15,604 nucleotides of DNA from JBLKSS01 sp047607725 (GTDB taxonomy: Bacteria > Pseudomonadota > Gammaproteobacteria > Enterobacterales > Enterobacteriaceae): the NCBI RefSeq assembly GCF_047607725.1, contig NZ_JBLKSS010000019.1:1-15604 (forward strand), written 5' to 3'. The notes beneath the pieces are model-generated. The model saw nothing but the letters and a program-made list of their open reading frames with translations. It ran no database searches and was not told where the DNA came from. Position numbers and translations under genes: made by a program. Position 1 is the first letter of the stretch. Every line of letters starts with the position of its first letter. Shown here piece by piece: positions 7,153-15,184 of the stretch.

Positions 7153-7301
7153 TGCTCTCCTCGCCATTGCCTGGAATGAGAGAAAGCGTTTACCACGCGT
7201 CAGGCATGCTGTGAGCGTTTAAGCCATGAGAGGCTTCTGTAATTATTTCTCAGCCTGAGTTATATTTTCATCATGATTTCTTTGAAAGAGATAGGCAATG
7301 T

Positions 7302-8111
7302 ATGGTTATGAATATTAAGCAAAATAGAACTGAGATAATAATGATGAGCAAAGAAATCATTGTCTCACCCGCTTCGCTGCTGAATGAATATCATCAGCAG
7401 GATATCTCGGAGCCAAAATGCTGGTTGCTGGAAATTCCCGATGGTGATTGCGATATTCATGTTCGCTGGGCGAATGAATCGTCGTGTCTGACATTATCCG
7501 CCGGATGGCGCGGCATGCTGTTAATGCAGCGCTTGAATCTGGCCCTGCGCGCCGGTATGGCGCGGCATCAGGAATTACCGCTCTTCGCCCTGGCAAAATT
7601 ACAGGTATTTATCGACGAGTCCCGCGGCGTACAGGTGGATTACGCCCAGCAGCAATGGGCGCAGATCGAATTGAATGATTTCCCGCATATTGGCACCTGC
7701 GCCGATATAGAGCAGTGGATGCTGGGGAATTATCAGAGCGCGCCGTCCCAAATGAATGCGCTGGCGGTATTTTTGCGCCAGACGGAGTGTTATTGGTTAA
7801 TACGATTTTTATTAAATGAGTCTGTCAATAATGGCAAGTTGAACGTTCTCGGCGCGCGTTACGGCCTGTCTTATTCACATTTCCGCCGCCTGTGTCGCAA
7901 CGCGCTGGGAAACTCGGCTAAAAATGAGCTGCGGGGCTGGCGTATCGCCAGGGCGCTGCTGGATATGGTCGAAGAGCGGCAAAGCCTCACCGAGGTGGCC
8001 ATGCACTATGGCTATGCCTCGTCCTCGCACCTCTCCAACGATGTCAGAGACGCCTTTGGGGTCTCCCCCCGCGGGATATGGAATATGATCAATAAGAAAG
8101 CGGAACAATGA
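7302..8111 (+). CDS. invF: InvF-type AraC/XylS-family activator of type III secretion genes
   Basis: An intact frame of 269 residues. The C-terminal 100 residues are an AraC-type double helix-turn-helix that follows Salmonella InvF: ECYWLIRFLLNESVNNGKLN, LGARYGLSYSHFRRLCRNAL, SAKNELRGWRIARALLDMVE, LTEVAMHYGYASSSHLSNDV, FGVSPRGIWNMI. The N-terminal 160 residues are poorly conserved, as usual. In Salmonella, InvF works with the chaperone SicA to switch on effector genes, and its own gene is under HilA control; hilA is directly upstream here. The ATG at 7302 follows an AGAGATAGG sequence; ATGs at 7308 and 7341 are alternatives. The stop overlaps the invG start (ATGA at 8108-8111), so they are translationally coupled. 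It is the only apparently intact gene of the secretion cluster. Confidence 0.85.
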   Translation: MVMNIKQNRTEIIMMSKEIIVSPASLLNEYHQQDISEPKCWLLEIPDGDCDIHVRWANESSCLTLSAGWRGMLLMQRLNLALRAGMARHQELPLFALAKLQVFIDESRGVQVDYAQQQWAQIELNDFPHIGTCADIEQWMLGNYQSAPSQMNALAVFLRQTECYWLIRFLLNESVNNGKLNVLGARYGLSYSHFRRLCRNALGNSAKNELRGWRIARALLDMVEERQSLTEVAMHYGYASSSHLSNDVRDAFGVSPRGIWNMINKKAEQ

Positions 8112-9741
8112 ATAACATCGCTCAGATAAGCCGCGGCCTGCTCTGCGTTATGTTGCTCGCCTGCGCCGGCGGCCCGCCCGTCGGCGCACGGGCGGCGGAA
8201 TTATCCCGACTAAGGTGAAGGCTATGCGGCCAATAAAGACGGCGTGAAAGTCTTTTTCGATGCGCTTTCGGCACGGCTTAACCAACCGGTGATTGTCAGC
8301 AAACTGGCGGCGCGCAAGCAGATAAGCGGCGAGTTCGACCTGGCGGATGCGCGGGCGCTATTGACGCGCATTACCCAATAAATGGGGTTGATGTGGTATA
8401 GCGACGGCCAGGCAATTTATATTTATGACGCCAGCGAAATGCGCCATGCGGTGGTGGCACTGCGCAGCATCTCACCGGCGGCGTTGCGCCATTTTCTGCA
8501 GCAGGCCCAATTGTACGATTCGCGCTACCCGCTGCGGGGGGATCCCGGTGGCCATGTGCTTTATCTCTCGGGGCCGCCGGTCTATATCGAACTGGTAGAG
8601 AACGCGGCCCGCCTGCTGGATAAGGAGCCGGACGGCATACACGAGCGCGAGCAGGCCGAGGTGATCCCGCTAAGTTACACCTTTGTCGGCGATCGCCATT
8701 ACGCTTTGCGCGGCGAGAAAGTGACTATTTCCGGTATTGCCACGGTGATCGAGCGGCTGATGAGGCGAGAGGGACGCTTGCCTGTGGCCGATGCTCCCAG
8801 CCCGCTCACGTCCGCGGAGGCGCTGCTTCCCGCGGTGGGCACCCGGGGGGAGCAGGACGCGGAACCGCCGCTGTGGCCGGTGCAGGTCATCGCCAATCCC
8901 AGCAACAACAGCCTGCTGGTCAAGGGCAACGGCCGCCAGGTGCAATTCGGGCGCAATCTAGTGCATTCACTGGATATCCCTAAGCGTCACGTGGAGCTAT
9001 CGTTATGGATAATCGATCTAGAGAAAAGCGACCTCGATCAGTTCGGCATCAATTGGCAGGGCGGCACCCGCATCGGCCAGCGGGGGGGCGTCACCCTTAA
9101 TCAAGGATCTTATAGCGCCTTGGACGGTACGCGATTTGTCGCGTCAATATTGGCGCTGGCCAAAAAACACTGCGCCAACATTGTTTCGCGGCCGATTATC
9201 CTGACCCAGGAGAACGTGCCGGCGATTTTCGACAACAACCGGACATTTTATACGCGGCTTCTGGGCGAGCGCAGCGTGGAGCTGCGCGAAGTGACCTACG
9301 GCACCATGATAAGCGTGCTGCCGCGGTTTTCCGGCGACGATGAGGTGGAGATGGCGCTGACGATTCGAAGACGGCGGCGAAGTCGCCCGGCAGCACAGAA
9401 ATCCGGGGCCAGATGACTTGCCGGAAGTGGGGCGCACCCATATCAGCACGGTGGCGCACGTGCCGCGGGGAAAGAGCCTGCTGATTGGCGGCTACACCCG
9501 GGATGAGATCCGGGATAACCGCGGGCGATTACCCGGCCTGGGGTCGATACCGCTGATTGGCGGGCTGTTTCGCCATCGTGTCGATAAGCAGGCCAATATG
9601 GTCAGAATTTTTCTCATCCAACCGCGGGAAATTTCCGCGCCGCTGCAGCAGGACGCCGCCGTGTTTGCCCGTTCCATCGCCACGCGCAGCCATGAGGGTA
9701 TATTGAAGGACTGGGCCGATAATTACCTCGCCAGCCAATAG
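8108..9741 (+). pseudogene. invG: InvG-type type III secretion outer-membrane secretin, three lesions
   Basis: The ATG at 8108 opens a signal peptide (SRGLLCVMLLACAGGPPVGA). A frameshift near 8205-8220 moves the frame to GVKVFFDALSARLNQPVIVS and KLAARKQISGEFDL. An in-frame TAA at 8379-8381 sits where InvG reads 'LQLGLIWY'. The frame goes on through YSDGQAIYIYDASEMRHAVV, YPLRGDPGGHVLYLSGPPVY, LLDKEPDG, KRHVELSLWIIDLEKSDLDQ and QENVPAIFDNNRTFYTRLLG. One extra base near 9366 (ATT-C-GAAGAC) breaks the secretin domain; after it, LPEVGRTHISTVAHVPRGKS, LLIGGYTRDE and IPLIGGLFRHRVDKQANMVR finish the beta-barrel motif, to a TAA at 9741. InvG forms the outer ring of the SPI-1 needle complex. The next genes of the usual operon (invE, invA and onward) are absent. 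Confidence 0.9.
8379..8381 (+). other. In-frame nonsense codon (TAA) in invG
   Basis: TAA lies between ACC CAA and ATG GGG TTG ATG TGG, where the family continues without a break. The same frame is homologous to InvG on both sides, so this is a point mutation to stop. Confidence 0.85.
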
Positions 9742-10000
9742 TAACCGTCTAAATAACACGGCTGCGGGGGATAACAAGGCGGTGAAAATTCTTATTAGCC
9801 GAGAAAATGTACGTCGGTTTACCCGGCGGTGAGCAAATGTGGTTAATATGAGCAAGGTTATCCCGTCCGCTGACACGATATTGTCGCGCGACCTTATCAA
9901 GGCCGCGGCGCGGCCGTGATTCCGACCGTTGTCTTTCATTTATCTCCGCGGCTGCGATAAATATTAATCATGCATATAATATTTTCATCATAAAAATAAC
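9742..10000. other. Intergenic region downstream of invG
   Basis: It holds no recognisable type III secretion gene. A frame of 23 codons (about 9848-9919, beginning MSKVIPSADTILSRDLIK) resembles the start of 3-oxoacid CoA-transferase alpha subunits (M-K-V-PSA-A...L). That is weak and could be chance. The last 60 bp before the repeat element are AT-rich. Confidence 0.3.
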
Positions 10001-10338
10001 GTAAGCGCCCCGTGGAGGACGTCTTGAATTATTGGTGGGTTTGTTGTATGAGACAGTAAACCTACTTTACACGCTTATGCTCATTGCATTTTCACATTGT
10101 ATTGATTTTAATAACTTTTATTTCCATCCCGGTTTGAGTGATATGAAATTAGTGGTTCTGAAGTTTGTGATAGTGTCCATTAAAATTTAAGTGGACACTA
10201 TTATCGCCGGATTATCCATGATCTGACAGCCGTCCCTTATAGGATGCGGGTTCACTAGGCATCGTAGTGGAACATATTCTTACCGGGCCATACAACAAAC
10301 CCACCAATAATTCAAGACGTCCTCCACGGGGCGCTTAC
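10001..10338 (+). mobile_element. 338-bp MITE-like element, copy 2
   Basis: It has the same length and orientation as the copy at 3497-3834, differing at six positions. Here the terminal inverted repeats match perfectly over 50 bp. The flanks are AAAATAAC on the left and GTTTAATC on the right, with no 8-bp duplication. On its right side the CoA-transferase gene begins in mid-protein, so this copy too sits at the edge of a truncated gene. The internal palindrome is present at about 10168-10203. Confidence 0.85.
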
Positions 10339-11463
10339 GTTTAATCAGCCATGTCGGCCTGCATACCTTCGTGGATCCGCGCCTCGGCGGCGGCCGTCAG
10401 AGCGAACGCTGCAATGAGGACCTGGTCAGCCTGATTGAAATTGCCGGGCGTGAATGGCTGTATTATAAGCCTTTTCACGTCGATGTCGCCTTTTTGCGCG
10501 GCACTACGGCGGATGAAGACGGCAATATCACTATGGAGCAGGAGGCCATCTTCGGCGACATGTTGTCGATGGCGCAGGCGACCAGACGCTGCGGCGGGCT
10601 GGTGATAGTACAGGTGAAACGTCTTGCCCGACGCGGCCCGCTGCCGGCGAAAAATGTCAAAATCCCGGCGATGCTGGTCGATCTGGTGGTAGTGGAAGCC
10701 CATCAGGCCGTGACCTATCAAAGCCCGAACGATCCCGCCTTTACCGGCGAATTCCGTATTCCGCTCAACGATTTCCCGGTACTGCCCCTGGATGAGCGCA
10801 AAATCGTGGCGCGCCGCTGCGCCATGGAGCTGCTACCCGGCGCCGTATGCAACGTTGGCTCCGGCATCTGTACCGGTATCGGTCTGGTCAGTGCGGAAGA
10901 GGACGTGCTGGATAATATCGTTCTCACTAACGAGCAGGGACTTATCGGCGGCGGAAATCGACGCCGGCGGCAGCGTCAATATCAGCCGCTTCGCTAAGAA
11001 ACTCATCGGCGTCGGCGGATTTATTAACATCAGTCAAAACGCCAAAAAAATGGTATTCGGCGGCACCTTTACCGCCGGCGGTCTGCGCGTGGCCTGCGAC
11101 CAAGGCCAGTTGCGCATTGTCCAAGAAGGCACCCATCAGAAGTTTGTCGCCGCACTGCAACAGGTTTCCTACAGCGGTCCCTACACCAGCCAGCGGGGCC
11201 AGACAGTGCTGTTTGTCACCGAGCGCGCCGTATTCCGGGTGGTCGACGGCGCGCTGAAGTTAACGGAAATCGCACCGGGTATCGATCTTGAGCGCGATAT
11301 TTTGTAGCAGATGGGTTTTCGCCCCCGTATCGCCGCTGAGCTTAAAACGATGGACGCCCGGCTGTTCTCGCCGCAGCCCATGGGCCTGCACCGCGAGATG
11401 GCGGCGAAAACGCGCCAACGGCATCCGCGCCTTCCGCAACTTCCGCCGCAGGCAGCGCTATGA
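10339..11463 (+). pseudogene. ydiF: Acetate/acyl CoA-transferase (YdiF type), truncated, deleted and with a nonsense codon
   Basis: The frame begins at the element edge in mid-protein (ISHVGLHTFVDPRLGGG). Landmarks are EWLYYKPFHVDVAFLRGTTA, DEDGNITMEQEAIFGDML, RRCGGLVIVQVKRLARRG and LPAKNVKIPAMLVDLVVVE, and then the active-site glutamate in LTNEQGLIGG. Immediately after this an internal deletion of about 40 codons, also out of frame, leads to EIDAGGSVNISRFAKKLIGV, GGFINISQNAKKM and ERAVFRVVDGALKL. A TAG at 11305-11307 interrupts GIDLERDIL/QMGFRP; the frame goes on to a TGA at 11461-11463 that overlaps the next ATG. Full-length YdiF proteins have about 530 residues; about 375 codons remain. 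The family moves CoA between acetyl-CoA and short carboxylic or keto acids. As first visible gene of the operon, it would activate the substrate acid. Confidence 0.85.
11305..11307 (+). other. In-frame nonsense codon (TAG) in the CoA-transferase gene
   Basis: TAG follows GAT ATT TTG and precedes CAG ATG GGT TTT CGC CCC, where homologues read through as ERDIL-x-QM-FRP. Coding homology continues for about 30 residues in the same frame. Confidence 0.75.
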
Positions 11464-12136
11464 GTGCATTAACCATCGACGGCAACACGCGGCTGTACGG
11501 CATTGTGGGCGATCCTATTTCCCAGGTGAAAACGCCTCAGTTAATGAACGCCTATTTCCAGCAACACGGCATCATGGCGCTGGGCAATGTCGCGGGTCTG
11601 ATCATCACCGTGCCTCATAAAATACGCGCCTGCACCCTGGCGGATGGGCTCTCCGCGCAGGCGCGGCAAGTCGGTGCCGTGAACGTGCTTCGGCGCGACG
11701 CGCAAGGGGCCTGGTTTGGGGATATGTTCGACGGCACAGGACTGGTCGCCGGCTTACGCGATAACGACTTCACGCTAAGCGGACAGCACGTTAAACAGCT
11801 CGGCGCCGGCGGCAGCGGTGCCGCGGTCGTCTTCGCCCTACTGGCGGCAGGCGCGGGTGAACACCACGCCCGCCGAACTGCAGGGCATCAACCTGCTTAT
11901 CAATTGCTCCCCCATCGGCATGAAGCCGGATGATGGGCTTCCCGCGCCGTTTGCCGACTTCGATCCCGCGTTGCGGGTGGTGGATATCATCATGCATCCG
12001 CCCGAAACGCCGCTTATCGCGCGCGCGCCAGGCGGGCTGTCGGGCGACCAACGGCCGGCCGATGATCGAAGGACAGCTGACGGCGTTCTTGCAATTTTTT
12101 GATCTGTACGCCGAGGCATCGCCATGCCGCCATTAA
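11460..12136 (+). pseudogene. Shikimate dehydrogenase-like protein (AroE/YdiB family), with deletions and frameshifts
   Basis: The ATG at 11460 overlaps the upstream stop (ATGA). The start TRLYGIVGDPISQVKTPQLM matches the AroE substrate domain, and IITVPHKI contains the catalytic lysine motif. Between QQHGI and ALGNVAGLIIT about 25-30 residues are missing, apparently in frame. The Rossmann loop LGAGGSGAAVVFALLAAG is followed by a further deletion and frameshift; GINLLINCSPIGMKPDDGLP and RVVDIIMHPPETPLI are in the next frame. A slip in the CG repeat at 12018-12029 shifts to ATNGRPMIEGQLTAFLQFFD and the stop at 12136. About 225 codons remain of about 280. The FDGTG motif replaces the usual NTDxxG, so the true substrate may not be shikimate. 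Confidence 0.8.
12018..12029 (+). repeat. CG dinucleotide run at a frameshift in the aroE-like gene
   Basis: CGCGCGCGCGCC lies exactly where homology moves from one frame (TPLIARA) to another (RQAGCRATNGRPM). This points to slippage as the cause. Confidence 0.55.
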
Positions 12137-12990
12137 CGTTGACACCACAGCATTTATCGCTGAATACCGCCACCCTCGGCCCCAACGCGTCGTTAGACGA
12201 CGCCGTACGCGGCTGCGTTAAATTTGGCTTTGGCGGCATCGCGCCCTGGCGGGACAAGATCGCCGAGGTGGGATTAGCACGGGCCTGCCGCCTGATAAAG
12301 GAGGCCTGCCTCACCGTCAGCGGGTTGTGCCGCGGCGGGCTGTTTCCCGCCGCGGACCGCTCGGCGCGGGTGAAAATCCGCGCCGATAACCTGCGGGCCA
12401 TCGAGGAAGTCGCAGCGCTGGATGCGGCGTGTCTGGTGCTGGTGGTCGGCGGACTGCCTGCGGGAGATAAAGATCTGGACGGCGCGCGGCGGCAGGTCGA
12501 GGAGGGCATCGCGGAGATGCTGGCGCCGGCGCGCGCGGCCGGTGTGCGCCTGGCGATTGAGCCGCTACATCCGATGTACGCCGGAGACCGCGCCTGCGTC
12601 AATACACTCGCCCAGGCGTTGGCGCTTTGCGAGCGCCTGGGACCGGAAGTGGGGATTGCCGCCGACGTTTATCATATCTGGTGGGATCCCGACGTCCTAC
12701 GCCAATTACAGCGGGTCGCCCAGGCACAGCGCCTGCTGGCGTTCCATCTCAGCGATTGGTTGGTGCCGACCCGCCATCTGCTTACCGATCGCGGCATGAT
12801 GGGCGACGGCGTCATAGATTTGCCGCAGTTGTGCCAACGCGTGGCCGACGATGACTATCGCGGCCTGTATGAAGTGGAAATTTTCTCCGCCGACGCCTGG
12901 TGGCGGCAGCCGGTGGATGTGACGTTAAGCACCATCATTCAACGATTGCCTGTGCTAGGCAGTAATGAGGATCGTAATGAAAATCGATAA
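12124..12990 (+). CDS. Sugar phosphate isomerase/epimerase-like TIM-barrel protein (AP endonuclease 2 fold)
   Basis: An intact frame of 288 residues whose start lies inside the end of the aroE-like gene (13-bp overlap). The N-terminus LTPQHLSLNTATLGPNASLD is the usual first strand of this group. Candidate metal ligands stand at the strand ends: E146 in RLAIEPLHP, D181 in GIAADVYHIWWDPD, H208 in AFHLSDW and E252 in YEVEIFS. The middle part has VEEGIAEMLAPARAAGVRLA. Relatives isomerise or epimerise sugars and keto-sugars, and some act as 3-dehydroshikimate dehydratases or inosose dehydratases. The neighbouring shikimate-dehydrogenase-like gene makes a cyclic polyol or hydroaromatic substrate thinkable, but the sequence does not decide it. 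It is one of two intact genes in this operon. Confidence 0.8.
   Translation: MPPLTLTPQHLSLNTATLGPNASLDDAVRGCVKFGFGGIAPWRDKIAEVGLARACRLIKEACLTVSGLCRGGLFPAADRSARVKIRADNLRAIEEVAALDAACLVLVVGGLPAGDKDLDGARRQVEEGIAEMLAPARAAGVRLAIEPLHPMYAGDRACVNTLAQALALCERLGPEVGIAADVYHIWWDPDVLRQLQRVAQAQRLLAFHLSDWLVPTRHLLTDRGMMGDGVIDLPQLCQRVADDDYRGLYEVEIFSADAWWRQPVDVTLSTIIQRLPVLGSNEDRNENR
12967..12970 (+). promoter_or_regulatory. Ribosome binding site deciding the start of the GH88-like gene
   Basis: GAGG lies 6 nt before the ATG at 12977. The earlier in-frame ATG at 12965 overlaps this site and has no SD, so 12977 is the preferred start. Confidence 0.55.
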
Positions 12991-14362
12991 CACCCTGACC
13001 CCGGCCCGTTTGCTGCCCGCGATAAACCGCATGTGGGCGCTGTCGGCCAGCAAAATCAGCGCCATAGATGCCGATTTCGATCGCGCCCAGGGCGCGCCGG
13101 TGCATACCGTCGCCGGACGCTATCAGCCCAAAGGCTGGACGGATTGGACGCAGGGATTTGAATACGGCAGCGCGCTGCTGCAATTCGATGCCACCGGCGA
13201 GCAGGCTTTTCTGGATTGGGCGCTGGCGCGCATCCGCGTCGATATGCCGCGGCATATCACCCATTTCGGCGTGCATGATCACGGCTTCAATCAAGTGAGT
13301 ACTTACGGTAATTTGCTGCGCCTGATGGCCGAAGGAAAGCTGCCGGCCGATCCGGGCCGCCAAGACTATTACCGGTTGGTGCTTCGCTGTTCGGGGGCGG
13401 TGCAAGCCTACCGCTGGACCTCTTTCGGCACTGGTGAAGGTTATATCCACTCCTTTAACGGGGCACACTCGCTGTTTATCGACACGCTGCGTACCCTGCG
13501 GGTGTTGCTGTTGGCGCACGATCTGGGGCAGGAAATGAAAGTCGAGGGCAATGAGGCCATCTCGCTGCTGGATCACGCCTTGGCCCATGCCCTGACCAGC
13601 GCGCGCTATTGCCTATTCTACGGCGAAGGTCGGGATATTTATGACGTCCGCGGCCGGACGGCGCCCGAGGCTATCTTCAACCCGCGCAACGGCGCATTTC
13701 GCTGCGTCAGCACCCAGCAAGGCTATTCGGGCTTCTCTACCTGGACCCGTGGTCTGAGCTGGGCGATATGCGGTTTCGCGGAGCTGCTGGAGTATCTGCA
13801 GGCGCTGCCCGCCGAGAAATGGCACGCCTCGCAGGACAGAAACAGTACCGTGGCGGCGTTAGAAAAGGCCGCCGCCGCCGTTTGCGATTTTTATCTGGCG
13901 TTTACCACCCTCGACGGCATTCCCTATTGGGATACCGGCGCCCCCGGCCAGGCCACGCTCGAGGCGCCCTATGAAAAAAACTCGGATCCCGCCAATGCCG
14001 TCGAGCCCGTAGACAGCTCCGCCGCGGCGATTGTGGCGCAGGGCCTGTTGCGATTCGGCGCCTGGCTCGACACCCAACACCGCCCCGGCGCGGAGCGTTA
14101 CCGCCAGGCCGGATTAACCGTGCTGCAAACGCTGCTGGACGACCGCTATCTGAGTCTGTCGCAGCAGCATCAAGACCTCTTGCTGCACAGCCAATACCAT
14201 CGCCCTAACGGCTGGGATTATGTGTCGGAAGGCCACCGCAACCCGTTCGGCGAAGCCACCATGTGGGGGGATTATCATCTGCGCGAGCTGGCGCTTTATG
14301 TGCAGCGAATGGCGGATAACGGCCCCTATCTTACTTTTTTCAGCACGATAGGAGACGCATGA
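12977..14362 (+). CDS. GH88-like glycoside hydrolase (unsaturated glucuronyl hydrolase type)
   Basis: An intact frame of 461 residues with an (alpha/alpha)6-barrel pattern. Motifs shared with GH88 are WTQGFEYGSALLQFDATGEQ (residues 57-76), a catalytic-type Asp in FGVHDHGFN (D101), TQQGYSGFSTWTRGLSWAIC (246-265), GIPYWDTGAP (314-323) and VEPVDSSAAAIVAQGLLRF (342-360). No signal peptide is seen, so a cytoplasmic role is likely. GH88 enzymes hydrate the double bond of unsaturated uronic acids at the non-reducing end of oligosaccharides; the length (family about 370-400) and the extra C-terminal part mean a divergent subgroup. It overlaps the upstream gene by 14 bp, and its stop overlaps the next ATG (ATGA), so it is fully coupled into the operon. 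Substrate unknown. Confidence 0.75.
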   Translation: MKIDNTLTPARLLPAINRMWALSASKISAIDADFDRAQGAPVHTVAGRYQPKGWTDWTQGFEYGSALLQFDATGEQAFLDWALARIRVDMPRHITHFGVHDHGFNQVSTYGNLLRLMAEGKLPADPGRQDYYRLVLRCSGAVQAYRWTSFGTGEGYIHSFNGAHSLFIDTLRTLRVLLLAHDLGQEMKVEGNEAISLLDHALAHALTSARYCLFYGEGRDIYDVRGRTAPEAIFNPRNGAFRCVSTQQGYSGFSTWTRGLSWAICGFAELLEYLQALPAEKWHASQDRNSTVAALEKAAAAVCDFYLAFTTLDGIPYWDTGAPGQATLEAPYEKNSDPANAVEPVDSSAAAIVAQGLLRFGAWLDTQHRPGAERYRQAGLTVLQTLLDDRYLSLSQQHQDLLLHSQYHRPNGWDYVSEGHRNPFGEATMWGDYHLRELALYVQRMADNGPYLTFFSTIGDA

Positions 14363-15136
14363 TACCTCAGCAACGCCAGGCCGCCACCGCGTTAATCACC
14401 GGCGGGCGGCGGGGCATAGGTTTGGCCATCGCCAGACGGCCGACGGCCATCCCATCGCGGTGACCGGTAGCGGTGAGGCCGACGCGCCCACGCGCGCCGC
14501 CGTGGCGGAACTCGAAAAGTACGGCGTACAGGTAGGCTATTTCGCAAGCGACATTGCTGCGACGGCGGGCCATGCCGCCGTGCTTGATAGCATTGAGCTG
14601 CAATTGGGACCGATTGCGGTACTGGTTTCCAATGCGGGCATCACGCCCCCTGAGCGGCTGGATGTGCTCGACACCACGGCGGCGAACTTTGACGCGGTAC
14701 TGAACACCAACCTGCACGGGGCGTTTTTTCTCGCCCAAGCGGTCGCCAAACGCATGCTGGCCCGGCCAGCTGCGGAAGGAGAGCGCAGCATCGTCTTTAT
14801 TTCTTCCTGTTCCTTGCAAATGGTGTCGGTGAACCGGCTGGAATATTGCGTCGCCAAAGCGGGACTCGCCATGGTGGCGCAGGGAATGGCGACGCGTTTG
14901 GCCGCGGACGGCTTCGGGGTTTTTGAGGTCCGTCCCGGCATCATCCGTACCGATATGACCGCCGGCGTGAATGAAAAATATGACCGTCTTATCGGCGACG
15001 GTCTGGTCCCCGTGCAGCGCTGGGGACAAGGCGATGATATCGCCGCGGCCGTCGCCATGCTTATCAACCTGAGGTGTTTTTCGCCACCGGATCGGTTATC
15101 CATGCCGACGGCAGGTTAACCCTGCAACGCCTATAG
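14359..15136 (+). pseudogene. Short-chain dehydrogenase/reductase (SDR, 3-ketoacyl reductase type), two frameshifts
   Basis: The ATG at 14359 overlaps the GH88-like stop and follows GGAG at 14351-14354. The cofactor motif ALITGGRRGIGLAIAR (TGxxxGIG) is followed by a frameshift near 14435-14445; the next frame continues GHPIAVTGSGEA, then VLVSNAGITPPERLDVLD (NAG motif), FISSCSLQ with the catalytic Ser, and YCVAK as the YxxxK pair, then EVRPGIIRTDMTAGV. A second shift near 15070-15078 restores VFFATGSVIHADGRLTLQRL and a TAG at 15134-15136. Repaired, it would be about 258 residues, normal for the family. In the operon it could oxidise or reduce a hydroxyl or keto group of a CoA ester or sugar. 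Confidence 0.85.
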
Positions 15137-15172
15137 ACCCGCGCCAGCCGTAAGCGGGCGCGGCGCAAAAAT

Positions 15173-15180
15173 AAAGGAGG
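15173..15180 (+). promoter_or_regulatory. Strong ribosome binding site of the MaoC-like gene
   Basis: AAAGGAGG, nearly a full anti-SD complement, lies 4 nt before the ATG at 15185. It is the only gene of this operon not overlapping its predecessor (48-bp gap). Confidence 0.75.
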
Positions 15181-15184
15181 TAAT

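Noticed and set aside
7041..7301. HilA box or continuation of the HilA C-terminal half between hilA and invF
   Set aside because: No pair of TNTTKCAT-like motifs with the right spacing was found and no frame shows TPR-like sequence.
9848..9919. 23-codon frame resembling a CoA-transferase alpha subunit start
   Set aside because: The similarity is a handful of residues, no ribosome binding site is present, and the frame stops at once; too weak for a gene call.
9529..9939. 136-codon minus-strand frame across the invG 3' end
   Set aside because: It overlaps the secretin motif of invG on the other strand and shows no recognisable domain.
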